Of a stretch of 64,000 bases of DNA, positions 50,716 to 59,180 are shown in pieces. Under the pieces are notes generated by a model, which worked only from the letters and a program-made list of their open reading frames with translations, was not told the origin of the DNA and made no database searches. The stretch covers positions 115,483 to 179,482 of the forward strand of contig NZ_JBIMSN010000060.1 in assembly GCF_043944905.1 (NCBI RefSeq), read 5' to 3'. The number at the start of each line of letters is the position of its first letter. Position 1 is the first letter of the stretch. The position numbers and the translations under genes are program-made. The DNA is from Antrihabitans spumae (GTDB lineage: Bacteria > Actinomycetota > Actinomycetes > Mycobacteriales > Mycobacteriaceae).

Positions 50716-50916
50716 ATGGGTCGGGCACCGCTCGTGTTGATCGCCGTCCTCGTTCTGTGCGCGACGCTCGCGGGGTGCTCCGCGTCCAAGCCAGCACAAG
50801 GTGCGGATTTGCACGACACGATCGAGTCCGCCGCGGACGACCTCGGGGCGCCGGGAATGGCAGTCGAGGTCGATCGCACCCCCGCTCCACACGACACGTG
50901 GTTCTCGTCGGCGTGA
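50716..50916 (+). CDS. Small putative lipoprotein
   Basis: A 66-residue protein with a signal peptide and lipobox: RAPLVLIAVLVLCATLAGC, with lipidation Cys at residue 21. The mature part of about 45 residues is acidic (DLHDTIESAADDLG). GGGGGAT lies about 8 bases before ATG 50716; ATG 50686 would add ten residues. Its end overlaps the next gene by 19 bases. No family recognised. Confidence 0.55.
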   Translation: MGRAPLVLIAVLVLCATLAGCSASKPAQGADLHDTIESAADDLGAPGMAVEVDRTPAPHDTWFSSA

Positions 50917-51128
50917 TCGCGATAGCCGTTGGCGTTCTTGCACCACTCGCCGGACTGATCGGCATCGAAGTTCTCGCAGGAGCTCCGATTTCCGTGATCG
51001 ACAGGTGGGCTCCCGACGTCGCTCTGCTGTTCTGGATCCTGTTGGCCGAGATCGTGCTGATTGCGGTGTTGATATTGCTGCGCGCCGCACTCTCCCCGCA
51101 ACGCTGGATTGCCCGATTCGCTCGCTGA
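50898..51128 (+). CDS. Small membrane protein overlapping the lipoprotein gene
   Basis: A 76-residue protein with two hydrophobic helices (LVGVIAIAVGVLAPLAGLIGI and VALLFWILLAEIVLIAVLIL) and a basic end (RWIARFAR). GTG 50898 is an inferred start inside the lipoprotein gene. No homolog recognised; the two may form a small envelope unit. Confidence 0.45.
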   Translation: MVLVGVIAIAVGVLAPLAGLIGIEVLAGAPISVIDRWAPDVALLFWILLAEIVLIAVLILLRAALSPQRWIARFAR

Positions 51129-51140
51129 ACGCCGGGGGGA

Positions 51141-51332
51141 TCACTCGATTGCACGGACCAGAGCGGACAGAATGCGGCCGAAGAACTCGTACTCGGTGGC
51201 GACTTCGATGACGGCGCCGTCGATCACGGTGTCGCGTCGGACTCGACGACTGCGACGAACGCTCACGGCCATAGCGCCGACGACGAGCACCAACGACGCA
51301 ACGATCAGAACAACGAGCAGCAGCGGGTCCAT
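51141..51332 (-). CDS. Small single-span membrane protein
   Basis: A 63-residue protein: one N-terminal membrane segment (LLLVVLIVASLVLVVGAMAVSV) then a basic stretch (RRSRRVRRDT) and a cytosolic tail. ATG 51332 is preceded by GAGGAGAATCC, a good ribosome site. Convergent with the small membrane gene. No family recognised. The 142 bases to msrB hold no further gene. Confidence 0.6.
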   Translation of the reverse strand: MDPLLLVVLIVASLVLVVGAMAVSVRRSRRVRRDTVIDGAVIEVATEYEFFGRILSALVRAIE

Positions 51333-51474
51333 GGATTCTCCTCGGGTGTCGCAGCCGTGGGGGCTGTCATCCGAGGGTCCCTCGACCCGCCCTGTCGCGA
51401 TAGAAACCCAACGTGTCGAAACTTTCCCTCGACGGAGTGCCGGGTTTTGTGCATCGGTCCGCAGTGGCGCCCGG

Positions 51475-51894
51475 CTACTCGGCGGGCTTCAACGTCAGCG
51501 AGATGGAGTTGATGCAGTAACGCTGATCGGTCGGGGTGTCGTACCCCTCGCCTTCGAAGACGTGGCCGAGGTGGCTGTGGCAGTTCGCGCACACGACCTC
51601 GACGCGCTTCATGCCGAGGCTGCGGTCGGTTTTGAGGATGACGGCGTCGGAGTCTTTCGGATCGAAGAACGACGGCCAACCGCAGTGGGATTCGAACTTC
51701 TCCGAACTACGGAAGAGTTCGGCGCCACAGGCACGGCAGGCGTACACACCTTCGGTTTTGGTGTCGGTGTACTCGCCGGTGAAGGGCCGCTCGGTACCCG
51801 CGAGTCGCAGGACCTTGAACTCCGCTGGAGAGAGCTTGACGCGCCATTCGTCGTCGGACAGCTGAACGGGGGGCTTGGATTCGATGGAACTCAT
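51475..51894 (-). CDS. msrB: Peptide-methionine (R)-S-oxide reductase MsrB
   Basis: A 139-residue cytosolic enzyme that reduces methionine-R-sulfoxide in proteins. Zinc is bound by two CxxC pairs (YACRACGAELF and VVCANCHSHLGH); CGWPSFFD is the substrate loop; the catalytic Cys is in RYCINSISL near the C-terminus. ATG start with leaderless -10 TAGCGT six bases upstream. aftC lies upstream, divergent only in expression, as in M. tuberculosis (Rv2674/Rv2673). Confidence 0.95.
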   Translation of the reverse strand: MSSIESKPPVQLSDDEWRVKLSPAEFKVLRLAGTERPFTGEYTDTKTEGVYACRACGAELFRSSEKFESHCGWPSFFDPKDSDAVILKTDRSLGMKRVEVVCANCHSHLGHVFEGEGYDTPTDQRYCINSISLTLKPAE

Positions 51895-51900
51895 GCGTCC

Positions 51901-51906
51901 ACGCTA
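51901..51906 (-). promoter_or_regulatory. Leaderless -10 (TAGCGT) for msrB
   Basis: Minus-strand TAGCGT ends 6 bases before ATG 51894, within the gap between aftC and msrB. Confidence 0.5.
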
Positions 51907-51913
51907 ATAGGTT

Positions 51914-53263
51914 TCAGCGTGTGGTTGGGGCCGGCGATTCTGACAACTCTGTGACGGCGGTGTCGCCCGAGGTGGGTGCGGTCCCGGACGTGCTCCCGTC
52001 GGCGGGTGTCGATGCCGATCTGTCGACGACCGCACTCGGCAGCAGGTACGACGGATCGATGCCCTTGTCGAGCCTGCCTTGCCGCCGCGCAGCGAGGTAG
52101 CGATCGGCGAGCACGGCGAAGATCACGAGCAGGAGCAGGCTCCAGCCCAACGTGGTCTTCATGTATTCGGCGAGGCGACCGACATCGGGGAACCGCGTCG
52201 ACAGCCAACTGTCGTAGTACATGAACCCATAGATCGCCAACCACGCCGGCCAGTTCCGTAGTACCGAATTCTTCAGCACGACCGTCATCAGCAGCGGGAA
52301 CAGCATCATCGAGTAGTACATCTGGCCGAGCGAACCGAGCAGCCACGACGCGGTGAGAATAACGCCCGACGACGTTGCGACGAAGAACAGTTCGTCGTTG
52401 CGGTAGTAGCGGTAGAGCAGCCACAGCGAGATCAGCACCATGGCCACGAACAGCAACCGGATTCCCCAGGTGAGCCACGGCGCCAGACCGTAGTACTCGG
52501 CGTTTCCGACGATGGCACTGTTGAAGTAGTCGCGCGATTCGCCGAGGTAGGGCACCGTCTCGGTGACGAATGCCATCGGGTCCTTGGACAACGGCCAGGC
52601 GATTGCAGTGAGCGCCAGTGGCACGCCGATGGCGGTGATGAACACCTTCCACTGCCCCCGGACCAAAGCGATCAGCAGCAACGGCGCGAGTATCGGTTTG
52701 ACCGCGATCGTCAATCCGAGAGCGGCACCCGCCCACAGGTCGCGGCGCTTGAGCAACAGCATGATGAAGACGATTTCGCCGAGCAGCACACAACCGTTGA
52801 TGTTGGTGAAAACCAATGTGTTGGTCACGGTTTCGGACGAGAACATCGCAAGAAGCAAGATCGGGGCGGCAACCGATTTCAGTCCGTAGCCGAACAGCTT
52901 CAGCAACAGGTAACCCGCAAGAACGATGGCGAGTGCGTTGACCGCAATGAACAGCCACCGAGCCTTCTCCGGGTCGAGCACGGCCATCGGCGCGATCAGC
53001 AGAGTGCCGCTCGGTGCGTACAGATAGTGCGGATCGACCGAATCGAAGTTCGCGTAATAGACCTCTCGATGATTGAGAAAGTCGAGCGCAGCCTGATAGA
53101 CGGGCTTGAAATCGTCGGTGATGTAGCCGTTGATCGCCTTGATGAACACTCGATGCAACATCGTCATGATGGCGAGCGGCCACGCGACATAGCAGATCAC
53201 CTCGGTCGTCGTACGCCCGGTGCGAGGTTCGAGTTGTCTAAGGAACACTGGGGCACGGTACAC
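51914..53263 (-). CDS. aftC: Arabinofuranosyltransferase AftC
   Basis: A 449-residue GT-C-fold membrane enzyme (10-13 helices) that adds alpha-1,3-arabinofuranose branches to arabinogalactan and lipoarabinomannan, using decaprenyl-phosphoarabinose. The first loop has NGYITDDFKPVYQAALDF with the catalytic acidic pair, followed by DPHYLYAPSGTLLIAP; NTLVFTNINGCVLL and ESRDYFNSAIVGNAEYYG also match Rv2673. The tail (Ser/Thr/Pro-rich, 40 residues) is cytosolic. GTG 53263 is chosen with GAGAG upstream; GTG 53293 is possible. Confidence 0.92.
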   Translation of the reverse strand: MYRAPVFLRQLEPRTGRTTTEVICYVAWPLAIMTMLHRVFIKAINGYITDDFKPVYQAALDFLNHREVYYANFDSVDPHYLYAPSGTLLIAPMAVLDPEKARWLFIAVNALAIVLAGYLLLKLFGYGLKSVAAPILLLAMFSSETVTNTLVFTNINGCVLLGEIVFIMLLLKRRDLWAGAALGLTIAVKPILAPLLLIALVRGQWKVFITAIGVPLALTAIAWPLSKDPMAFVTETVPYLGESRDYFNSAIVGNAEYYGLAPWLTWGIRLLFVAMVLISLWLLYRYYRNDELFFVATSSGVILTASWLLGSLGQMYYSMMLFPLLMTVVLKNSVLRNWPAWLAIYGFMYYDSWLSTRFPDVGRLAEYMKTTLGWSLLLLVIFAVLADRYLAARRQGRLDKGIDPSYLLPSAVVDRSASTPADGSTSGTAPTSGDTAVTELSESPAPTTR

Positions 53264-53320
53264 CGAATGCGCTCTCGGTTGTCCTATAGACACCCCGTTC
53301 GGGGTGGTTGCAGAAGTGCC

Positions 53321-54892
53321 TCAGGCGGGGCACACGGTCCCGTTCGGCGGCAGTTTGCCGTCGTTGACGTAGGCGACGACGCTGTCCTGAGCGCACCCGG
53401 AATGAGCGGTAACAGGGTGCCCCCAGCCCTGCCAGCTGAGTGCGGACACCTGACCGCCCGCGTTGCCGATGGCGCCGGTCACCGAGCTGACCCCCGAGTT
53501 GCCGGTGACCGGGTCGGCGGCTCCGCTGAGCACCAGCACCGGGATCTTCAAGTCGGACGGCGCCGGGGGCGCTTGGGCTACCGGCCATGCCGAGCACGCG
53601 AGCATCGTCACCGCGGCCTCGGGGCCGAAGATCGGGAACTTCTCGCCCCACTCCTTCTGCAACTCACGCACACGTTGCGGTGGCGGCCACTGCTGACCGT
53701 CGCTGCACCGGTTGATGAACTGACCGTCACCCTCGGTCAACGCTTCTTCGCGGGCGATGAGTGATTGCAGTGCGGCCGTGTCACCCGCTGCTGCGGCGGC
53801 AAGGGTATCGGCGAGTACGGTCACCCGGCTCGGCTGATCGCCGCGCGGCGAACCGAGGAAGCCGGAAATCGCAGTCAGCAGCGCATTGGACGAAATCGAG
53901 CCGAGCTGGCCGGCGCGAGCTCGATTCACCAGGTCTGTGATCGCCTTGCGGGGATCGGGTCCGAGCGCACAGTTCAACCCCGTGCACCGAGTCGCAAACG
54001 CGGTGATCGCGGCTTCGGCGCCTTGCAGCCTGTGGTCCGTCAGCTGTGTCGCGTCCAAGCCGAGCCCCTCGGGCGAGTCGAGGATCAACCTGCTCACGTG
54101 CTTCGGATACTTCGCCGCGTAACTCAGCGCGACCTTCGCGCCGTTGCCGGTTCCGAGGAGGGCCAGTGTGTCGACCTGCCACACCGAACGGAGTTCCTCG
54201 AGATCGTCGGCGGCGTGGATGGCGTCGAAGGCAAGTTCCTGTGGCTGCAGAAAGTCTTTGCACGCGATCGTCGCGTCCTGGCTGAGTTTTGCGACAGCAT
54301 CGGCGGCATCTTCACCCGCCAGGCTGAACTGGGCGAGATCGAGCAGCTGGCGTCGCTGTTCGGGAGCGATGCATTCGATCGGCTGCGAGTTGCCGATGCC
54401 GCGCCGGTCGATGGCGACGATCGGACGCGACGCGAGCAGGCCTGCAGCCGGCCCTATGGCGAGCGAGGCAAGCGTGCCGGACGACGCTCGGTCCGCACCG
54501 GAGGTGAGTACGAGCGGTGCTGCATCGACGGGAGTCTGCGGCAGCCGAGCCCGCAGCGCCCCGACCGTGAAGGTGCCGTACACGTTGTTTCCGGACTTGT
54601 CGATCGCGGCCGAGAACTCCGCGCAGTCGAGCACAAGCCCGGCGGGTCCGGCGCCGAGGTCGAAAACTTCGAGCAAGGCGCGAGTGCAATCCCGCCATTC
54701 GAGATCGGTTTTCGGCTTCTCCAATGCGGGCAGCGGGTTTTCCGGCGGCGGCGTCGACGTCGAGTTGTCGCCACCCGAACCCTGGCTGTCGCGTTCGGTC
54801 GCGACAACCGGACGATCGGACGGGCCGACGCCACAGGCGCAGCAGAGCGCGACAATCATCCCGAGGACGGCCGCCAAGCGTGTCGAGCGCAT
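53321..54892 (-). CDS. Exported alpha/beta hydrolase (TAP-like, Rv2672 family) lacking the nucleophile Ser
   Basis: A 523-residue exported protein. The signal peptide (RSTRLAAVLGMIVALCCACG) may be of the lipoprotein type (Cys near residue 19). The hydrolase fold matches tripeptidyl-peptidase-like proteins: SRPIVAIDRRGIGNSQPIEC, then WQVDTLALLGTGNGAKVALSYAAKYP, where the elbow reads G-T-G-N-G and Asn stands in place of Ser. The acid (LVLSGAADPVTG) and His (WQGWGHPVTAHSGCAQDS) are present. It may be inactive, or have a changed role. ATG 54892 start; same position as Rv2672. Confidence 0.85.
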   Translation of the reverse strand: MRSTRLAAVLGMIVALCCACGVGPSDRPVVATERDSQGSGGDNSTSTPPPENPLPALEKPKTDLEWRDCTRALLEVFDLGAGPAGLVLDCAEFSAAIDKSGNNVYGTFTVGALRARLPQTPVDAAPLVLTSGADRASSGTLASLAIGPAAGLLASRPIVAIDRRGIGNSQPIECIAPEQRRQLLDLAQFSLAGEDAADAVAKLSQDATIACKDFLQPQELAFDAIHAADDLEELRSVWQVDTLALLGTGNGAKVALSYAAKYPKHVSRLILDSPEGLGLDATQLTDHRLQGAEAAITAFATRCTGLNCALGPDPRKAITDLVNRARAGQLGSISSNALLTAISGFLGSPRGDQPSRVTVLADTLAAAAAGDTAALQSLIAREEALTEGDGQFINRCSDGQQWPPPQRVRELQKEWGEKFPIFGPEAAVTMLACSAWPVAQAPPAPSDLKIPVLVLSGAADPVTGNSGVSSVTGAIGNAGGQVSALSWQGWGHPVTAHSGCAQDSVVAYVNDGKLPPNGTVCPA

Positions 54893-54914
54893 AGTGCACA
54901 GCCTGCCAGGTTTT

Positions 54915-55688
54915 TCAGCGGGGCCGAGCGCGCACCCATCGCGTGAGGACGGTTCCGTCGTCGTCGGTAAGCAGATGCGCTCTCGCCATGGGTGTTCGAA
55001 CGGTCTGCGGGGAGACCGCAATTCGACCCGTCGTACCGCTGACGAGCAGGGGAGATGTGGTGATGCACAGTTCGTCGACGGCGTCGTCCGCCACGAGTTG
55101 CCCGAACAGTGACGGTCCGCCTTCGCAGAGAATTCGATCGAGTCCGAGACCTTCGAGGGTCGTCAGTATCGCCTCGGTGCTCACCTGATCGGTCCCGATT
55201 TCCAACACCTCGGCTCCCGCTGCGGTCAGCTGCGCTTTGCGTTCGGCAGGCGCGTCGGTACAGGTCAGGATGATCGGGGCGACGCTGGTGTCGGTCAGTA
55301 GCCGTGACGTCGGGTCGATGTGAGCGCCGGCAGAGACGATCGCGACCGGCGGAACTGCCGCAAGGCCGCGATCCAGGCGCCACTCGCGACGGGCCTCGTT
55401 GGTCCGTGCCCCGCCGTAGTCCTCGGCTCGCGCGGTCCCGGCACCGACGAGGATGACGTCCGCCAGTTCGCGCAGAACTCCGAAAACCTGCTTGTCGGAG
55501 GGTGTTCCGAGGCCGGTCGACGACCCGTCGAGATGGGCGGCACCGTCGATCGTCGAAATGAAGTTGACGCGCAACCAAGGTGTCGCGAGTTCTTCGGGGT
55601 AGGCGTAGAGGTCGCGAAGTTCGTCGAGACCGACGGTCGTAGTGGTGTTGGAACCTGTGACCTGAGTCGCATTGTGGATATGCTGCAC
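54915..55688 (-). CDS. RibD-like pyrimidine/dihydrofolate reductase (Rv2671 family)
   Basis: A 257-residue NADPH-dependent reductase of the RibD C-terminal domain family: WLRVNFISTIDGAAHLDGSSTGLGTPSDKQVFGVLRELADVILVGAGTARAEDYGG is the substrate and NADPH region, and LDRILCEGGPSLFGQLVAD a conserved glycine loop. It lacks the deaminase half of RibD. The M. tuberculosis relative Rv2671 has been reported to act as an alternative dihydrofolate reductase. GTG 55688 start, divergent from zapE with 35 bases between start codons. Confidence 0.88.
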   Translation of the reverse strand: MQHIHNATQVTGSNTTTTVGLDELRDLYAYPEELATPWLRVNFISTIDGAAHLDGSSTGLGTPSDKQVFGVLRELADVILVGAGTARAEDYGGARTNEARREWRLDRGLAAVPPVAIVSAGAHIDPTSRLLTDTSVAPIILTCTDAPAERKAQLTAAGAEVLEIGTDQVSTEAILTTLEGLGLDRILCEGGPSLFGQLVADDAVDELCITTSPLLVSGTTGRIAVSPQTVRTPMARAHLLTDDDGTVLTRWVRARPR

Positions 55689-55710
55689 ACAACAGATAAG
55701 AGCACGTCGT

Positions 55711-55716
55711 TAGGGT
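55711..55716 (+). promoter_or_regulatory. Leaderless -10 (TAGGGT) for zapE
   Basis: TAGGGT ends 7 bases before ATG 55724; no Shine-Dalgarno. Confidence 0.5.
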
Positions 55717-55723
55717 TGCGCGC

Positions 55724-56740
55724 ATGCCCGAACGTCTCGTCGATCGCAGTCCGGTGGTTCCGGCTGACCAACTGGTCGCACAAATGGTCCCGCCACCGAT
55801 GTTCGACGACGTCAGTTTCGCGTCCTACATCCCCAATCCGAACGAGCCGACGCAGAAGGCAGCGGTCGAGAAGGCCGCCGAGTTCGCGAAGAAGATCCCG
55901 GGGATCCGGTCCGGCGGTAAGCGGGGACTGTTCGGCAAGAAGCCCCAGCCGACCGGTGCCGGTCTCTACCTCGACGGTGGTTTCGGCGTCGGCAAGACCC
56001 ACTTGCTCGCCTCGATCTATCACGCTGCGCCGGAACCGAAATCGTTCGGCACGTTCGTCGAACTAACCCACGTCGTCGGGGCGCTCGGGTTCAACCGAGC
56101 GGTCGAGGAACTGTCGTCCAACAGTCTGCTGTGCATCGACGAGTTCGAACTCGACGATCCAGGCGACACGATGCTCGTGTCGCGGTTGCTGACCGAACTC
56201 TCCACCCGCGGCGTCTCGATCGTCGCTACCTCGAACACACTTCCCGGACAGCTGGGCGAGGGTCGATTCGCGGCACAGGATTTTCTACGTGAGATCAAGA
56301 AGCTCGGCTCGATCTTCGAATCCGTACGGGTCGACGGACCCGACTATCGGCACCGCGATCTGCCGCCCGCACCGGAGCCGGTGACCGACGAGGTGTTGAT
56401 CGAACGTTCGAATGCAATACCGGGAGCGACGCTCGACGACTTCGACGCGTTGTGCCGCCACCTCAGCAAACTGCACCCGTCGCGCTACGGAAAGCTGGTG
56501 AAGGGGATCTCCTCGGTGTTCATCGACAACGTGCACCCGGTCGACGATCAGGCGGTCGCGCTGCGTTTCGTCGTCCTTGCGGACCGTCTGTACGACGCGA
56601 GCATCCCGGTGACGGTGTCCGGCGCGAAGCTCGACCAGATCTTCACGCAGGAGATGCTCGACGGCGGCTACCGCAAGAAGTACCTGCGCGCGACGTCCCG
56701 ATTGCTTGCCCTGTCGCGCTTTTCGGTAGCGAGCGGTTAG
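55724..56740 (+). CDS. zapE: AFG1-family ATPase ZapE
   Basis: A 338-residue AAA-type ATPase. Walker A is DGGFGVGKTHLLASI near residue 85, Walker B LLCIDEFELDDPGD near 140, sensor region SIVATSNTLPGQLGEGRF, and the AFG1 end HPVDDQAVALRFVVLADRLYD ... RATSRLLALS. In E. coli ZapE acts on the FtsZ ring; AFG1 in mitochondria helps degrade complex IV subunits. Role in actinobacteria not established. Same place as Rv2670c. Convergent with the GNAT gene. Confidence 0.93.
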   Translation: MPERLVDRSPVVPADQLVAQMVPPPMFDDVSFASYIPNPNEPTQKAAVEKAAEFAKKIPGIRSGGKRGLFGKKPQPTGAGLYLDGGFGVGKTHLLASIYHAAPEPKSFGTFVELTHVVGALGFNRAVEELSSNSLLCIDEFELDDPGDTMLVSRLLTELSTRGVSIVATSNTLPGQLGEGRFAAQDFLREIKKLGSIFESVRVDGPDYRHRDLPPAPEPVTDEVLIERSNAIPGATLDDFDALCRHLSKLHPSRYGKLVKGISSVFIDNVHPVDDQAVALRFVVLADRLYDASIPVTVSGAKLDQIFTQEMLDGGYRKKYLRATSRLLALSRFSVASG

Positions 56741-56764
56741 CCCGATCGGGACTCGCTCGGTCGG

Positions 56765-57304
56765 CTAGATCGAACGCTGCATGACGAAGTCGTGGTGTAG
56801 CTGCGTTCCGACGCGGAACGTCTTGGTTCCGACCGTCTCGAACCCGTTTTTGGTGTAGAAGCGTTGCGCGCGTTGATTGTGCTGGTTGACGCCGAGCCAC
56901 ACGCCCGTGTAGCTGTTGGCCCGGGCGAATTCGACGGCGGCATCCATCAGCGCTGTCGAGACGCCTGTCCCGTGCTGGCCGGGGAGGACGTACATCTTGC
57001 TGATCTCGAGGATCGGTCGCAGGGTGACAACCTTGGCGACTTCCGCATCTTCGGGCGGGCCGTCGAGAAGCATGGCGTAGCCGACGATCTTGCCGCCCTT
57101 CGTCGCTTTGAGGACGGTGCGCAGCGGATCGGACAGGTATTCGCCGAAGCGCTCGTAGCTCAACACCTCGTCGATGAACACTTCGATGTCTTCGGGACTA
57201 GCGTTCGGCGGACATGCAAGCGGGAATGTTGCTGCCGCAACATCACTGAGCGCTTCCGCGTCCCAGAGACCCGCCCGGCTGACGTCGACGGCAACCATGG
57301 TCAT
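56765..57304 (-). CDS. GNAT-family N-acetyltransferase (Rv2669 family)
   Basis: A 179-residue acetyltransferase. The acetyl-CoA loop is EISKMYVLPGQHGTGVSTALMDAAVEFA (Q/R-x-x-G-x-G/A), followed by LGVNQHNQRAQRFYTKNGF, the signature end of GNATs. Substrate unknown (protein N-terminus, small amine). ATG 57304 or 57298 are equally likely; no ribosome site. Same position as Rv2669 next to Rv2670c. Upstream, CTAGTAGAAC resembles half of a KstR box but lacks the other half. Confidence 0.85.
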   Translation of the reverse strand: MTMVAVDVSRAGLWDAEALSDVAAATFPLACPPNASPEDIEVFIDEVLSYERFGEYLSDPLRTVLKATKGGKIVGYAMLLDGPPEDAEVAKVVTLRPILEISKMYVLPGQHGTGVSTALMDAAVEFARANSYTGVWLGVNQHNQRAQRFYTKNGFETVGTKTFRVGTQLHHDFVMQRSI

Positions 57305-57519
57305 ATGACTAGTAGAACACGCAACAGTCGAGAACTGCGATATCTCCACGTTTGCCGTCGAGTGCCGAACGGCACGGTTTTCCCGGACCCGATTGCGCTC
57401 AATTGGCCGGCTGCTGTCGAGGTCAGGCGCAAGTAAGGCGAGTGCCCACGCGTTGATTGCCCGAAGGTGGCGAGCGGTGCGGCTCATCGATGTTCTTCTG
57501 CTCGGTGGCGCGGTCGTCC

Positions 57520-57525
57520 TAGAGT
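57520..57525 (+). promoter_or_regulatory. Leaderless -10 (TAGAGT) for the TerD-VWA gene
   Basis: TAGAGT ends 7 bases before GTG 57533, with no ribosome site. The 228 bases upstream to the GNAT gene hold no gene. Confidence 0.5.
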
Positions 57526-57532
57526 TGACCGG

Positions 57533-59164
57533 GTGACGACGATTACAAAGGGTGGCAACGTATCGCTTCCAGCCGCAGCAGGGCGGGTCCGCGTCGAGGT
57601 CGGCTGGTCGGGCGGTCCGAATCTGGATGCTGCTGCCCTGCTGCTGACCTCGACCGGGAAAGTCCGCTCGGACGCGGACATGGTCTTCTACAACCAGCCG
57701 ACATCTCAGGAGGGCAGCGTCCGGCATCTCGGCAAATCCGGCACTAGGGACGCGGTTTCGGCCGACCTCGCCGCGTTGCCACCCACCATCGAGACGATCG
57801 CAGTAACGGCGTCGGCAGACGGTGCGCCGTTCAGTCAGGTCATCGGACTGTCGGTGCAGGTCATCGACGAGGCAAGCGGTGCCGTCGTTGCGAGATTCGA
57901 CGTCCCTCCGGCAGGCACCGAGACCGCGTTCGTTCTCGGCGAGCTCTACAAACGCAACAACGCGTGGAAGTTCCGTGCGGTCGGGCAGGGCTGGGCGTCC
58001 GGATTGGCAGGACTCGCAAAGGACTACGGGATATCGGTCGACGACGATCCCGCCCCGGCGGTACAGACGCCGCAGGCAGTGCAAACGCCGCCGCCCGCTG
58101 CTCCCGCACCCACTGCCCCTGCGGCATCCGCCACCGCGTCCGCAGGTAACTCGTCGATCAACATGAACAAGGGCGTTCGGCTGGAGAAGCAGCTACGCGG
58201 CCAGCCGCCCACGATGGTCAAGCTGGTGAAGAAGGCAGGCATCTCGCTCGAGAAGAAGGGGCTGTCCGACCATAGGGCCCGCGTTGCGCTGTGCCTCGAC
58301 ATCTCGGCCTCGATGACCAATCTGTACAAGTCGGGCAAGGTCCAGGAATTGTGCGAGCGGGTACTCGGTCTTGCCGTGCAGTTCGACGACGACGGCGCGT
58401 GCGACGTATTCACCTTCGGCACAGGGGGATACGAGGAGGGTCCGCTCGATCTACGCAACTACGGCGGCTGGGTGCAGAACCTGGTCGGCAGGCGCAGACT
58501 CGAGGGTGGCACGAACTACAACCGAGCAATGGAGGCGGTGCGGCAGTTCTACTTTCCTGAAAGCAAGGGTGGACCGCGCAACAGTCCACGGTTCGATCAG
58601 CTGCCCGTCTACGTCATGTTCGTGACCGACGGGCAGACCACCGATCAGGACGGGACGCGCAATCAGGTCACCTGGTCGTCCTACGAGCCGCTCTTCTGGC
58701 AGTTCATGGGACTCGGCCAGTCCAGCCGCAATGTGACGCCGGATCCGAACTACGACCAGACGAAGCACGCCGTTCCCGAGTTCGGCGGACAGCCTGCTCA
58801 ACAGGGCGCGCCGGTGGGCTATCCGGGTCAGCCGGGGTATCCGCCTGCGCAGCAGGGCTATCCGGGCCAACCGCCGCAGGGTCAGCCACCGGCGGATCCG
58901 CCGAAGAAGCGTCGGGGTCTCTTCGGCGGCGGCGGAGGCACCGGAGGCGGTTTCGCGGCACGCCTTGCCGCGATGGCGACGGGCGATTTCAAGTTCCTGG
59001 AAGAACTCGACAACCTGCCTGGCAGGTATCTCGACAACGCGAACTTCTTCTCGGTTGCCGATCCCGGCGCGTTGCCCGATGGTCAGTTGTACGACCTGAT
59101 GATGGACGAGTACCCGGGTTGGGTTGCCCAAGCGCGACAGCAGGGTTTGCTGCCGCCACACTGA
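57533..59164 (+). CDS. TerD domain fused to a TerF-like von Willebrand A domain
   Basis: A 543-residue cytosolic protein. Residues 1-180 are a TerD domain (KGGNVSLPA, DADMVFYNQPTSQEGSVRHLG), the Ca2+-binding fold of tellurium/chemical stress proteins. After an Ala/Pro linker (about 185-215) comes a vWA domain (250-540) with MIDAS CLDISASMTNLY, a Thr in RRLEGGTNYNRA and MFVTDGQTTDQDG. A Gly-Tyr-Pro-Gln insert (about 420-465, repeating GYPGQP) splits the vWA fold before EELDNLPGRYLDNANFF. No other ter genes are nearby. GTG 57533 is the start. Confidence 0.85.
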   Translation: MTTITKGGNVSLPAAAGRVRVEVGWSGGPNLDAAALLLTSTGKVRSDADMVFYNQPTSQEGSVRHLGKSGTRDAVSADLAALPPTIETIAVTASADGAPFSQVIGLSVQVIDEASGAVVARFDVPPAGTETAFVLGELYKRNNAWKFRAVGQGWASGLAGLAKDYGISVDDDPAPAVQTPQAVQTPPPAAPAPTAPAASATASAGNSSINMNKGVRLEKQLRGQPPTMVKLVKKAGISLEKKGLSDHRARVALCLDISASMTNLYKSGKVQELCERVLGLAVQFDDDGACDVFTFGTGGYEEGPLDLRNYGGWVQNLVGRRRLEGGTNYNRAMEAVRQFYFPESKGGPRNSPRFDQLPVYVMFVTDGQTTDQDGTRNQVTWSSYEPLFWQFMGLGQSSRNVTPDPNYDQTKHAVPEFGGQPAQQGAPVGYPGQPGYPPAQQGYPGQPPQGQPPADPPKKRRGLFGGGGGTGGGFAARLAAMATGDFKFLEELDNLPGRYLDNANFFSVADPGALPDGQLYDLMMDEYPGWVAQARQQGLLPPH

Positions 59165-59180
59165 TCGTTCCTGCGGTGGT

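Noticed and set aside
57305..57320. Possible third KstR box upstream of the GNAT gene (CTAGTAGAAC)
   Set aside because: Only one half-site matches; the GTT half is absent at the required spacing.
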